Source: Rozella allomycis CSF55
Taxonomy: Eukaryota > Rozellomycota
Direction of reading: 5' to 3'
DNA: 64,000 nucleotides
NCBI GenBank assembly: GCA_000442015.1
Contig: KE561158.1
Span: 9,746 to 73,745 of the forward strand
This document shows positions 35,881 through 47,262 of this stretch, piece after piece (the first letter of the stretch is position 1; the number at the start of each line of letters is the position of its first letter). The notes under the pieces are model-generated. The model did not search any database, had not been told where the DNA came from, and worked only from the letters and a program-made list of their open reading frames with translations. The position numbers and the translations under genes were made by a program.

Positions 35881-36092
35881 ATAAATCAAATATTACAACT
35901 TTGATCTTATTTTTCCTTTTAAAATTACACTCTAGATTGATATTAAATGGATGTCTTTTATATTATGCTAACAAATTGAAACTTTTCTGCCTAACTTTAA
36001 TTATAATACTTGGTGCGAACAAATGAACAAGAGCATACATAGAACTAGAACTAAAAATAAACCAAAAACCTGAGATATTTTCTCAATTTGTT

Positions 36093-37276
36093 TTATTTGA
36101 CCAAATCATGTTTCTTCATTTCTTCCAACATCAAAGTCCCCATTCTAGCCGGCGACTGTGTAATTCTAACACCCGCGTCTTCCAACGCAGCAATCTTGGA
36201 TTCAGCCCCACCCTTGCCGCCAGATATAATCGCTCCCGCGTGTCCTAAACTACTAAAAACTAACTATCCATACCCATTCTTCTACCAGGTGGAGCAGTCC
36301 TTCCGGCAATGAAAGAAACAACTGGTTTATTCAAAGTATTATGTTTCTTCAAATATTCAGCGGCTTCTTCCTCTGCTGACCCACCAATCTCGCCGATGAG
36401 TATAATTCCTAGTAACGAGTTACTAATGACGTACCTTTGGTTTCCGGATCTTCCAGAAACAGTTTCACGCAATCAACAAAGTTTGTGCCATTGAATGGAT
36501 CACCGCCAATACCAACACAAAGCGTCTGACCCAATCCAACGGCTGTAGTCTGTGCAACAGCCTCATAGGTAAGCGTTCCAGATCTCGAAACAATACCTAT
36601 CACACAACAAAAAATCAAGTGTTACCTATACATCCAGGCTTATGAATATGCCCAGGCATAATTCCTACTCCAAAATATTAAAACATTCATACCAATCTTA
36701 CATTCACCCGGCTTGATGATACCTAAAACAAGCAACTCGATAAATTACCAGGACAGTTAGGTCCAACAAGCCTGCTCTTATTCTGGCTGCGAAGTACAGA
36801 CGAAACTTTAACCATATCGAGTTGGGGAATTCCTTCAGTGATGCACACGATTAATGGAATTTCACTTTCAACCGCTTCTATGATAGCCTTGGCAGCGCCG
36901 GCAGGAGGTACGTAAATGACTGTTGCGTCCGGATTCACTTGAGCTTTGGCCTTTAAAGGTGAATTAATTGAAATACTTGGGCAACTGAATCGAACACTGG
37001 TAGGTTGAGATGTGTTTGGCCTCCTTTCCCTGGGGAGACACCGCCTACCATTTTCGTCCCATATTCAATTGCTTGTGTGGAGTGGAATGTACCCTAATTG
37101 ATGTTTATAAATGCATTGTTTACTTGCTTCCCAGTAAAACCTTGACAAATAACTTTGGTTGCTTTGTTTATAGCAAGGTTTTTGATAGTTTGATCATAAA
37201 TTGAGGATGAATTAAATCTTCTGAATATTTTTAATGATTGTTGAGGATTGGCGAGATATCTAGGGGCGTGAATCAT
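36093..37276 (-). CDS. LSC1: Succinyl-CoA ligase alpha subunit, mitochondrial
   Basis: This is the TCA-cycle enzyme subunit for succinyl-CoA to succinate with NTP synthesis. A basic, Ser/Arg-rich N-terminus suits mitochondrial import. Then come [29 protein letters not shown], the CoA-binding core, [20 protein letters not shown], and the phosphohistidine site in [18 protein letters not shown]. Seven introns of 26-30 nt; one falls just before the catalytic histidine. The length is normal for the family. Confidence 0.95.
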
Positions 37277-37422
37277 TTACGAAATATCAAAAGTGGAAGA
37301 GTAGAAAGTGAGACAAACAAAAATTAAATTCTTGAAAAAGGAGTTACTCATTGATTTAATAATATTTTTAAATATATTAAAGACCGTTTAGTTAAAAGAA
37401 TGAAATAAATTTATTAAAGTAT

Positions 37423-39372
37423 TTAATCAACTTCTTCAATGGTTGGACCAGCATTGTCACCTGATGGGGCAGCACCGCCTGGAGCAGCACCTGGGAAGCC
37501 ACCTGGAAATCCACCTGGAGCAGCACCAGCTTGTTGGTAGAGTTTAGACATGATTGGATTGGCAACAGATTCAAGTTCCTTGTGCTTAGCATCGAATTCT
37601 TCCTTCTTTGCGTCTAAATGTTCATCTAACCATTTGAGAGTTTCATCAATCTTGCTTTCAAGGGTTGACTTGTCATCAGCAGAGAACTTGTCTTTAAGGT
37701 TGTCTTCATTCATAGAGTTGCGGAGAGAGTAAGCATAACCTTCCAATTGATTCTTTGATTGAATACGAGCAGCAGCTTGTTCATCTTCATTCTTGAATTT
37801 CTCAGCATCAGAAACCATTCTTTCAATATCTTCCTTTGAGAGACGACCTTTATCGTTGGTGATGGTGATCTTGTTTGACTTTCCAGTGCTCTTGTCAACA
37901 GCGGAAACGTTGAGAATACCGTTAGCATCAACATCAAAAGAAACTTCAATTTGAGGAACACCACGTGGAGCAGGTGGGATACCAGAAAGTTCAAACTTGC
38001 CAAGGAGATTGTTATCTTTGGTTTGAGCTCTTTCACCTTCAAAGACTTGGATCAAGACACCTGGTTGGTTGTCAGCATAAGTGGAGAAGGTTTCACTCTT
38101 CTTGCATGGAACAGTGGTGTTTCTCTTGATCAAAGGAGTCATAATACCTCCAGCAGTTTCAATACCTAAAGAAAGTGGGGCAACATCCAACAACAACAAA
38201 TCTTGAGTCTTCTCTGAAGTGACACCAGAAAGGATAGCAGCTTGGACAGCAGCACCATAAGCAACAGCTTCATCAGGATTGATAGACTTGCATGGTTCTT
38301 TTCCATTAAAGTAATCAGAAACTAATTTTTGAACCTTTGGAATTCTTGTAGATCCTCCAACCAAAACAATTTCATCAACTTGGCTCTTGTCCATCTTGGC
38401 ATCTCTCAAAACCTTTTCAACTGGATCGATAGTGTTTCTAAACAAATCTCCACACAATTCTTCAAACTTGGCTCTTGTAATAGAAGTATAGAAATCAACT
38501 CCCTCAAACAATGAATCAATTTCAATAGTAGTTTGAGTTGCTGATGACAAAGTTCTCTTTGCTCTTTCACAAGCAGTTCTCAATCTTCTCAATGAACGTG
38601 GGTTTCCAGACAAATCCTTCTTGTGCTTTCTCTTAAACTCTTGGCAAAAGTGGTTAACAAGACGGTTGTCAAAATCTTCTCCTCCCAAGTGAGTATCTCC
38701 AGCAGTAGCCTTAACCTCAAAGATTCCTTCTTCAATCAACAACAATGAAACATCAAAAGTACCACCACCCAAATCAAAGATAAGAATGTGCTTCTCTCCA
38801 GTTGTCTTCTTGTCCAATCCATAAGCGATAGCAGCAGCTGTTGGTTCGTTGATAATACGCAAAACGTTCAATCCAGCAATAACTCCAGCATCCTTGGTAG
38901 CTTGACGTTGAGAATCATTGAAATAAGCTGGAACAGTAACAACAGCATCCTTCACAGTGGTTCCCAAATAAGCTTCAGCAGTTTCCTTCATCTTCAACAA
39001 AACCATAGATGAGATTTCTTCAGGGGTAAATTGCTTAGCTTCTCCCTTGTATTGAACTTCAATGATTGGCTTTCCGGCCTTGTCAACAATCTTGAATGGC
39101 CAGTGCTTCATATCGGATTGAACTTCAGCATCATTGAAACGACGTCCGATAAGTCTCTTGGCATCGAAAACAGTGTTCAAAGGGTTCATAGCGACTTGGT
39201 TCTTGGCTGCATCTCCAATAAGACGTTCACTGTCGTTGAAACCAACATAGGATGGAGTAGTACGGTTTCCTTGGTCGTTGGCGATAATTTCAACACGGTC
39301 ATTTTGCCACACTCCAACACAAGAGTATGTAGTTCCTAAATCAATTCCGACTGCGTTAGTTGATGAAGTCAT
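37423..39372 (-). CDS. Cytosolic HSP70 chaperone
   Basis: 649 residues with no intron. It has all Hsp70 signatures: [28 protein letters not shown] and [13 protein letters not shown] in the ATPase domain, the substrate-binding domain, GGFPGG repeats and the cytosolic EEVD tail that docks TPR co-chaperones. The reading frame is more G/C-rich and uses fewer codons than its neighbours, as expected for very high expression. The upstream region holds CCAAT, TATA-like and heat-shock-element sequence. Confidence 0.98.
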   Translation of the reverse strand: MTSSTNAVGIDLGTTYSCVGVWQNDRVEIIANDQGNRTTPSYVGFNDSERLIGDAAKNQVAMNPLNTVFDAKRLIGRRFNDAEVQSDMKHWPFKIVDKAGKPIIEVQYKGEAKQFTPEEISSMVLLKMKETAEAYLGTTVKDAVVTVPAYFNDSQRQATKDAGVIAGLNVLRIINEPTAAAIAYGLDKKTTGEKHILIFDLGGGTFDVSLLLIEEGIFEVKATAGDTHLGGEDFDNRLVNHFCQEFKRKHKKDLSGNPRSLRRLRTACERAKRTLSSATQTTIEIDSLFEGVDFYTSITRAKFEELCGDLFRNTIDPVEKVLRDAKMDKSQVDEIVLVGGSTRIPKVQKLVSDYFNGKEPCKSINPDEAVAYGAAVQAAILSGVTSEKTQDLLLLDVAPLSLGIETAGGIMTPLIKRNTTVPCKKSETFSTYADNQPGVLIQVFEGERAQTKDNNLLGKFELSGIPPAPRGVPQIEVSFDVDANGILNVSAVDKSTGKSNKITITNDKGRLSKEDIERMVSDAEKFKNEDEQAAARIQSKNQLEGYAYSLRNSMNEDNLKDKFSADDKSTLESKIDETLKWLDEHLDAKKEEFDAKHKELESVANPIMSKLYQQAGAAPGGFPGGFPGAAPGGAAPSGDNAGPTIEEVD

Positions 39373-39520
39373 GAAAAATTTTCAAACAAGCCACGGTACT
39401 CTTTCCTATTTATCTCTTTCGGCTGGCCAATCAGAATCGTCCAAGAATTTCCATTTCCTTCTTTCACTTTCCATAGAATTTTCCAGACTTCTACAACCTT
39501 CTTTATCAAAATTTATCAAA
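39373..39520 (-). promoter_or_regulatory. HSP70 promoter region
   Basis: Upstream of the HSP70 start on the minus strand there is a TATA-like run (ATAAATAGG near 39403-39412), a CCAAT box (39427-39431 on the plus strand) and a heat-shock-element core GAATTTTC (39476-39483) flanked by other GAA/TTC half-sites (near 39434, 39444 and 39460). Heat-shock factor control is the usual arrangement for this gene. The sites are recognised by eye only. Confidence 0.5.
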
Positions 39521-39662
39521 ATAAATAAATGAAACACGTCTTCTATTAATAGTACAAAGTTTCAAATAGAAACAATTGAATGAACGCCATTTTCATCCAA
39601 AGCTCAAATTACTAGGAAATGCTTAATAAAATATTTTATTTAATTTAAAATAGTTTAAACAT

Positions 39663-40774
39663 TCAATCAAGCCTACGTGGTCTTGAAAACGGGGCAAAAT
39701 TATGTTCGGGCGTTTCAAAATTTATGCAAGCTTCACTCACTGGATATGAAGGTGGTAATGTATCATCGAATTGACCATCATGATCAAAATTCAAATAGGA
39801 TGGTGAGTCATAGGTTTCAAATAAATATCTCTGATCTTCATGTATTTGTAGAGGAGCGGATGCCATTTTTTCATCTAGATAATAATTGTATTCAGGAAGG
39901 CAGTAATGACCTTGATGACCTTGAGATGCGTGTGCCAACTTATGATCTTCATTCGCAAAAATTATATTTTCATAATTCACGTCTTGAGTGAATCGAAAAT
40001 CTCTTAAATAAGGATTGGGGTACGCAACAGTTTCTTCACATTGAGTTTCAAAATATTCAGGCGATTGCTCCATATACACAGATACAGTTTCATTCAAAAT
40101 ATTCTCACAAAATTTATCNAATATTCTCACAAAAATTATCAATTTCATGGTCAAAGTAATTTTGAACACGTTTTTGATTTTTCACTTTGTCCAAAGAAGC
40201 AAGTTCAGTAGAGCTGGAGGCTCTTGTCAAGTCTTCTACAGCTTTGAGTTCAGTGCCAATTTGAGTGTCTTTACATACTTCGGACACTACTTGCTGATCC
40301 GGTTTTGGAATGGTTGAATCACCTTTCAAAAAGTTCTTTTCATCAAAGGCATCATTATTATATTAGCTTACATTCTTACTGGATTGTTGGATATTGGGCT
40401 GAAAAGTAGGAATTACCAAAGAGGAAGACTTCTTTCCCTTGTTGAAAATTCCATGGGAGTTTTTTAATGAGACTGTCAGTCTGCCTTTGGACGAACATTT
40501 TAGTTTCTACTTGGAATATAATACACATTTTTACTTCAGATTGGATTTTGGTCAAGGTGAACTTTGTTGGGCGCGTCTCTTTAAAGGATTCCTTATTATT
40601 AATTAATATCGAGTTTTTGAAAGTGTCTTCTTTGGCAATACGTTCCGATGAATTCATAATGTGGTCTGGGGTGCTTTGTATCACCTTTAAGTCTATCGAC
40701 TCCTTCCAATCATCCACTAAAGTCTGGCAATCACTTATATATGAATCCATAATTAACTTCTTCATTTCATTCAT
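39663..40774 (-). CDS. Hypothetical protein, split by a contig join
   Basis: The frame from the ATG ending at 40774 encodes a charged, Lys/Asp/Ser-rich protein with no domain I recognise (starts MNEMKKLIMDSYISDC). A splice near 40340-40385 is required, but no AG acceptor gives the right frame. The single N at 40120 is flanked by a short repeat (AATATTCTCACAAAA). The C-terminal exon is Tyr/Pro/His-rich and ends FSRPRRLD at 39663. Possibly a fast-evolving structural or nuclear protein. Confidence 0.5.
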
Positions 40775-40913
40775 TTTGCAAATTGGTTTTGTTAAAACCC
40801 TTGAAAACTGGTTCTGAAATTTGTAAATCAATTGATATTTAAACTTTACAAACAGTCAAACATCTATCTTGAAATTAACTTTTTTTTGAATCACTTGGCA
40901 ACGTAATCACAAT

Positions 40914-42385
40914 ATGGAAGATCATTACGTCACCTTACTCTTGTTACTCTGCGAATTTATAACAATTTGTTATTTTATATTCTCCATATTACTGGTTTAT
41001 CGATATAGAAGTACTGACATTATTCAACGGAGAAGCTTTTCCACAATGGTTTTGATTACATCTGTCAATTGCTTATGGTCGGTCATTTTAATTCTCTTCC
41101 TAAAGCCTTTTACAAGCATTATGTTCATGAATTGTCGTATTGAGATGGCCTTATTCTATTTTGTCATCCCATATCTACTATTTATATTTTTAGCTAGGGC
41201 GTGCTCTTTGATAGTTTCAAGCTTACAAAATAGAAGTGAGCTTTCAAGCAACAAGTCTTTTACTTTAACAAAATTGGAGAGGCCATTTATTTCTATACTT
41301 ATTTTAATTTCAAAATATTTATTAAGAGAGGTAACTTGACAATAGAAAAGTTTTAGAACAGTAGCGTCAAGGAGAATTCTGAGATATTCATGGTGAGAAA
41401 ATTAACCTTTAGAATACTTTTGAAGCTATCAGTATATATTTTCCTTCTCGAGATTCTGTATTTCTGTGCAGGCTATTTTATTAGCTTAGATAAGCTGGAT
41501 AATGTTTCATGCGAATTTATAACTTATGTGCCCATTTGCTTTATGCTTTTGATTTTTATGTTGTTTATGGGTTATGTCACCTTACTGCTTGTCCGGCTGA
41601 AGCTGCGCGATGACATTTGGCTTACAAAAGAAAGCAAGTATACATTGTTAAATGCGTTAATCGGATTTTCTATTTATTGTGTTGTGTCATTCAAGCCTTT
41701 TCCTTTGGCAGATTTTATCAAAGTTAAGATTGGGGAATCTGTGATCAATTTGTTCGTATCACTAACTCTGCAATGGATCTCAATTATTTATCCAGCCTTA
41801 TTGGCCAGAAAAGTTAGTAAATCTAAGAAAAATATTGATACTTCTGAAAAAGCAATGTATGTCGTTCTCGCCAATAAAGATTTATTCGAAAAGTTTAAAG
41901 AAGAAGCTGCAATGACATTTTGCTTGGAAAATATCCTTTTTCTCGAAGATGTTTTTAATGTTTATCTAAAACATGGTCATAAGTTTCCCCTAAAGGCGGT
42001 TATGTCAGTTCACCAGTCTCGACAGAGCAAGCTAGATTTAGAAGACAGTTCGAAAGAGGTTTTAATTATGAAATCAATATATTCAGAAGAAGATTTAAAT
42101 AATTTGTACTTGAAATACATAAAACCTGGATCTATTTACGAGCTCAATTTATCATCGCAAGTTTTGCAAAATTTTCAAGCCGATTTGAACAGCAAGGACT
42201 TAAGTATTCTAGATCCAGTTATTAAAGAAGTATTAAGGATGCTATTCCAGAATACATTTCCAAGATTTTACAAAACGAATCAACAAGAAATCTTAAAAAG
42301 ACTTAATTTTGCAAAAATCTCTGGAGAAAAAATAAAGAAGACGAATTCGACTCTTTCTATCGTAACTGGCTTCTTTAATGGATAA
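40914..42385 (+). CDS. Seven-transmembrane protein fused to an RGS domain
   Basis: Removing one 26-nt intron (about 41331-41356) joins an N-terminal block of about seven hydrophobic helices to a C-terminal RGS domain: FCLENILFLEDVFNVYLKH, LYLKYIKPGSIYELNLSS and VIKEVLRMLFQNTFPRF. RGS domains speed GTP hydrolysis on G-alpha subunits, so this would be a membrane-tethered terminator of G-protein signalling, like plant AtRGS1 and some fungal and protist receptors. The product is about 481 residues. The ligand is unknown. Confidence 0.8.
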
Positions 42386-42613
42386 AAAGTGAATTAGAAG
42401 GTATTGACGTAATAAATTGTAGCGATTTACTTTATTGGCTAAGGATAATTTAATTACTGCTTTGAGAATTTTCCCAAATGTATGATATATAAGCGGACTT
42501 NGGACGTAATAAATTCTAGCGATTTACTTTATTGGCTAAGAGTAATTACTGCTTTGAGAATTTTCCCAAATGTATGATATATAAGCGGACTTTACGCGAA
42601 ATTAATTAATAAT
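42386..42613 (+). promoter_or_regulatory. Duplicated promoter segment around a contig join
   Basis: The stretch GACGTAATAAATT...ATATATAAGCGGACTT occurs twice (about 42405-42500 and 42502-42590), separated by the N at 42501, with small differences. Each copy holds a TATA box (TATATAAGC). The right copy lies just upstream of the phosphorylase ATG at 42614. The duplication is most likely unmerged contig ends. Confidence 0.6.
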
Positions 42614-43873
42614 ATGACAGTACCAGAGTGTCATGAGACCACAGGAAGTGTTTGTTTTCAAAACAATAACATGCAGGCCATTAAGGCGCTACAACGAAAC
42701 CAATCATCTTCCCTTGATGATTTTGTACCACTTCAAGTTCACACAACTGCCAACATGCCAGTTGACATTAATGGGCGCCTGTACCACCTTGGTCTAAAAT
42801 CTGGGGAGAGTAATCATATTGATGTATTCCAATTAGTCGCCAATCGAATAATAACAGTTGGAGATCCAAGGAGAGCTCTAGCGATAGCTGAAGTGATGGA
42901 CGGATATGACCCAAAATTTACCTTCGTTGACGAGGAAGACGAAATCGATTTCGTGGAAGGCATCAATGAAGACGAATTATATTTAAATGCCTTGAGCAAA
43001 AGATACCCACATGTCAAAATATACCCATCTCACCGTGGATTTTTGACTGTTACAGGTAAATTCAGGGGTGTAGATGTCAGTGTCATTGCTATAGGCATGG
43101 GTAAAGACTTCTTCAAACCTTGATTAGGCCCATCAATGATGGATTTTTTTGTTCGTGAGTCTCGAGAAATTGTGCAAGGGAAAATGGCAGTGATAAGGTA
43201 TAAAATTAATGTGGTGAAAATAGATTTGGTACATGTGGTTCAATATACCATGGTCATGAAGTTGGCTCTATTGTAGTCAACGCAGATGGTGCTGTACTAG
43301 TCCAAAGATCACCCAATGGATTTATAAAGCATTCCCCAAATAAAGAGAATGATAAAGCCGCGACGAAAAGTAAACATAATTCTGGATTTCAATTTCCAGG
43401 TGACGCAAATTATAATTGTTACACTATTTCAAAACCATGCTATCCGGACCAAGGATTAACAGATTTGGTAACAAATGAAAGATGTGTTCATTTAGCTGAT
43501 CGAGAAATTGAAAGAAAGAAACGAAGGGAAACCTGTATTCACAAGCTTAAATGCAACTTGCGATTCATTTTATTCTTCCCAAGGACGTCCCGAAAGACAA
43601 TTTCACGATGACAATGCGAGCCTCATCGACCAGATCAAGCGGGAATATCCGCAAGTAGCTACACTCGACATGGAGACGTTTCAGCTATTCCACCTTTCCA
43701 ATTGTATCAAAGACAAAAGAGAAAATGGAATTTTGTGTAGTGCCGTCAAGATCGTAGTTGCCAATCGACAGAAGAATATATTTTTGGTAGACGAAGAAAG
43801 AAAACGAGCATTGGAACGACTAGGAGGACTGGCTTGTCTTGAAACGCTTATCAATGTAGATCTTAATAAATAG
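42614..43873 (+). CDS. Uridine phosphorylase-like nucleoside phosphorylase
   Basis: This belongs to the PNP/UDP phosphorylase superfamily. It has ITVGDPRRA (phosphate binding), AIGMGGPSMMDFFV, RFGTCGSIYHGHEVGSIV, the uracil-side region, and LDMETFQLFHLS, which holds the Glu-Met-Glu-type ribose/base contact. It would cleave uridine with phosphate in pyrimidine salvage. An N-terminal extension of about 50 residues is unusual. Three introns of 27, 26 and 28 nt. The exact substrate is inferred. Confidence 0.82.
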
Positions 43874-43947
43874 ACCGACTTTATATCATTTTCATGCCAA
43901 TTTTAGATTGCATTTTGGAAATTTCCGATAACCCTTGTTAACCCTTG

Positions 43948-45077
43948 ATGAGCGGGAATCAAAGCACTCTGGCCAACGGGGAAGTACGTATAGCGAACAA
44001 GTATAGGCTTGGAAAAAAATTAGGATCGGGGTCTTTTGGTGAAATTTACCTTGGTACGTGAATATGACTGTTTTGAACAATAGGAACTAATATTGCCACC
44101 GAAGAAAATGTAGCAATTAAAATAGAAAAGACGAATACCAAGCATCCGCAATTAGAATATGAAGCTCGTGTTTATAAGTATTTGGCTGGCGGAAGTAAGT
44201 TATATTCTAACGTTTTGGTTTTAATCTAATGATTGATTTATATTCAAGAGAATGTTTTTAATGTTAGCTGGTATTCCAAACATTAGATGGTATGGCCAAG
44301 AAGCAGAATTCAATTGCATGGTGTTGGATTTACTTGGTCCAAGTTTGGAGGATCTATTTACTTATTGCAAAAGAAAATTTACATTGAAAACAGTTGTTAT
44401 GCTTGCGGAGCAATTGGTAAAATAAACTATAGTAAAATTACTTAGCTTTCAAGAATAGAGTTTGTCCATGCAAAGAATTTTCTCCATCGTGGTAAGTTGT
44501 AGTTATTGTTGAGAAAGATATAAAACCCGATAATTTTTTGATGGGCACTGGTAGAAGAGCAAATATTGTCCACGTTATTGATTTTGGTTTGGCAAAGAGA
44601 TTTAGGGATCCGAGAACTCATATGCACATTCCTTATAGAGAAAATAAAAACTTGACTGGAACAGCCCGTTATGCTTCAATTTCTACACATTTAGGAATAG
44701 GTAAGTTATTATGATTTAATTTTAAAGAACAAAGTCGTAGAGATGATTTGGAGTCTATTGGCTATGTTTTGATATATTTCCTTAAAGGGTCTTTGCCATG
44801 GCAAGGTCTTAGAGCTGCAACTAAAAAACAAAAATACGATAAAATTCAAGACAAGAAACTTTCTACACCGATTGAAGTTCTTTGTCGTGGACTACCAATG
44901 GAATTTCAATCATACTTGAATTATGTCCGCGCATTACGTTTTGACGATAAGCCAGATTATGCGCACCTTAAAAAACTCTTTTCAGATTTAATGGCAAAAG
45001 AAGGAATGGCTATGGATTATAGATTTGATTGGGTTGAAGTAAGACCATTTTCTTCATTCAAAGTAGAAAAAGAATGA
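43948..45077 (+). CDS. Casein kinase I
   Basis: CK1-family Ser/Thr kinase: [13 protein letters not shown] (P-loop), VAIKIEK (Lys), [14 protein letters not shown] (catalytic loop with the CK1 form of HRD), [11 protein letters not shown] (DFG), and the CK1 signature [26 protein letters not shown]. Five introns; four are 26-29 nt and one is about 73 nt, one of the few long introns here. The product ends soon after the kinase domain, so it is a short isoform without a palmitoylation tail. Confidence 0.95.
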
Positions 45078-45179
45078 AGACGCCGGGCCATCAGATCTTA
45101 AATCAAATGGGAACTTACAAGAGAATATTTATAAATAAAATCTTGTTGCTTATCATTAGTAGATTTTAAAGTTAGTTTA

Positions 45180-46214
45180 TTAGCATTTTTGAAAGGTTAG
45201 TTTATGGTTCCTATGTTCATAGACAAAGTCACAAAAATGCCAAACTTCACGTTTCCAATCAAGAAATAATTTTGATTCATAAAACCTTAAAGGCGCATCA
45301 CCCCATCGGTGTGTAAATATTCTCTTTGTTTTATCAACTTCATTCTTAAATTCTAAAATGTCTTTGCTTAAAAATCTATCAATTTTGGCTATTTCAAAGT
45401 TATTATAAAACATCTGTGGCAAATAGTCACGCCTTTTTTCTGGGGCAGGAATAAACGAATAAAGATTATTCACAGACGCCAGAGTATCATGTTCCTTTGC
45501 ATACTTATCAATAAAGTCTAACATGCCTTCACATACAGGTGATGCGTCTTCCGTAATATATCTGTACGCATAGGTATATCCTTTCTTTTCCATCACTTTA
45601 AAAGGGTCATACGTGATTTTCGAATGAATAAAAGAATCTGTATCCATTCGCATATAAAAGTCATAATTAGACATTAAATTAAACACCTCATAAAACCAGA
45701 ACCGTATCATCAATTTGTATCCTATCACTCCAGGCCAAATAACTTCTTTATCGACCTCAGGGTTAAAATTAGACGGAAATTTAAAATCAATCCTCCTAAA
45801 CATCACTCTGACTGGTAACGTATCTGTAAATTTTTGCAATCTCTGCAATGCTTCATCAGAGTACGACTCATCATAAAATAGAATCACAGGGTATGGAAAC
45901 ATTTCAAGAAAATTTTTATACAATAGAGTTAAACTCTCTTTGACTCTTTCCTCTTCTTTCTCATGAATTAAATATGTAACCGCTGCCTTGGAAAGATCGG
46001 ACTTTGTACTAATAAACGTAACTTTGTCTGCTTGGGCTGCATTAAATTGTTCATATACGACTGGAAGGCTTGAATTGCTGTACATGTTTGACTTTTTATC
46101 GACTTGGATCGCCTCCTGTGATTCACCATGGGAAATATTCATAACATTATACAATAGTGTCGCAGAAAACATAATTGACGCTACAATGATAAAACTCTTT
46201 GTGGGCACTTTCAT
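45180..46214 (-). CDS. GT15 alpha-1,2-mannosyltransferase (KRE2/MNT1 family)
   Basis: Type II membrane topology: a short basic N-terminus and a hydrophobic anchor (residues 7-26), then a lumenal glycosyltransferase family 15 domain. Landmarks are YPVILFYDESY, WPGVIGYKLMIRFWFYEVF, the metal-site region YDFYMRMDTDSF, YAYRYITEDAS and RIFTHRWGDAPLRF. These Golgi enzymes extend O- and N-linked mannan and are largely fungal. 344 residues, no intron. The usual E-P-D motif reads M-D-T-D here. Confidence 0.88.
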   Translation of the reverse strand: MKVPTKSFIIVASIMFSATLLYNVMNISHGESQEAIQVDKKSNMYSNSSLPVVYEQFNAAQADKVTFISTKSDLSKAAVTYLIHEKEEERVKESLTLLYKNFLEMFPYPVILFYDESYSDEALQRLQKFTDTLPVRVMFRRIDFKFPSNFNPEVDKEVIWPGVIGYKLMIRFWFYEVFNLMSNYDFYMRMDTDSFIHSKITYDPFKVMEKKGYTYAYRYITEDASPVCEGMLDFIDKYAKEHDTLASVNNLYSFIPAPEKRRDYLPQMFYNNFEIAKIDRFLSKDILEFKNEVDKTKRIFTHRWGDAPLRFYESKLFLDWKREVWHFCDFVYEHRNHKLTFQKC

Positions 46215-46313
46215 TTCTAATTAATCAAAGGTCCAGGGTTTTCCGAATTGGTAAATTGCCGAAAAATACTGATTAGATACTATATACAATGAATTAAATA
46301 GTTTATTCAAGGA

Positions 46314-47169
46314 TTAATCTCTTCGCTTTCTTCTTCTATCCTCTCTTTCATCCTCTCGTCGCATGAGAATAATGAGTAACCTGACAAATAGCGAAATGCC
46401 GTCAACAAAAAGGTCAACACTGTGTCCTATAAAATCATCGGATCCCCTCTCAGCACGTTCAACAATTAATTGAGTATCGTATAAAATGAAACCACAAAAC
46501 ATTAACAATCCTATAAAGAGCTCAGCTCCAAAGAATGCTTGAGATTGAAAAAACAATCCATTAACTAATGATCCCCAGAAAAGTCCACTAGCGATTGAAA
46601 ATAATGTGCCTAGGATTAACTTTACTGCTCTTTACCTCCCATATACAAATACGACCTTCTCGTGTTAAGTAAGGCGCTAGCACTGAATCCAGTAAAAGTT
46701 AAGGCAGAAACTCCTAAAGCTTGCATAATCAAGGAGGCCCTAATAATTTAATATAATCAGCTATACCCATTAGCAAAATTTGTCAGAGATAACGACAGAA
46801 GAGGAGCTAAACTCATACCTTGAAATGCCCCCATTCCAAGTAGACCTGCTAGTCTGTAATTTTGGTTCTCTCTCGTTGGTCTTGAGAACAAAACTCCCAA
46901 CATACAAACCAAACTTAACAACCCACTGAAGCCAGAGCCCTGAATCATCAATCGAGAATAAATATTACAATACTAATGAATTGATTCAGCTGTAAGTACG
47001 CCCCTATCGCGGAAGCTCCGAACGTTGCGGCCAATGCCGAGTAAACTCTTACTAAATGACTTTGAACCCTTGAAGAAAGAGGAGAAGACTTCAATAATGT
47101 TCGCAAAGAAAAATTAGACCCAGCATTCCATAACCTATTGAACGGATTATTGTTGTCGTCGTTCTGCAT
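46314..47169 (-). CDS. Bax inhibitor-1 family protein
   Basis: Six or seven hydrophobic helices with the TMBIM/BI-1 end: FILYDTQLIVERAERGSDDF and the Asp/Lys-charged C-terminal tail (basic here, RREDEREDRRRKRRD). BI-1 proteins are ER membrane pH-sensitive calcium leaks that dampen stress-induced death. Three introns of 29, 27 and 26 nt. The start is the ATG ending at 47169. Confidence 0.9.
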
Positions 47170-47262
47170 TTGAGTGGCTGATTGATAATACGTGTCAGAA
47201 CTTTAGTCAACAATGTAAATATTTTATAATATAATATATTTATTGCATTTTATATCGCCCCA

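Noticed and set aside
37550-39339. Several plus-strand frames across HSP70
   Set aside because: They are antisense shadows of a fully conserved HSP70 gene.
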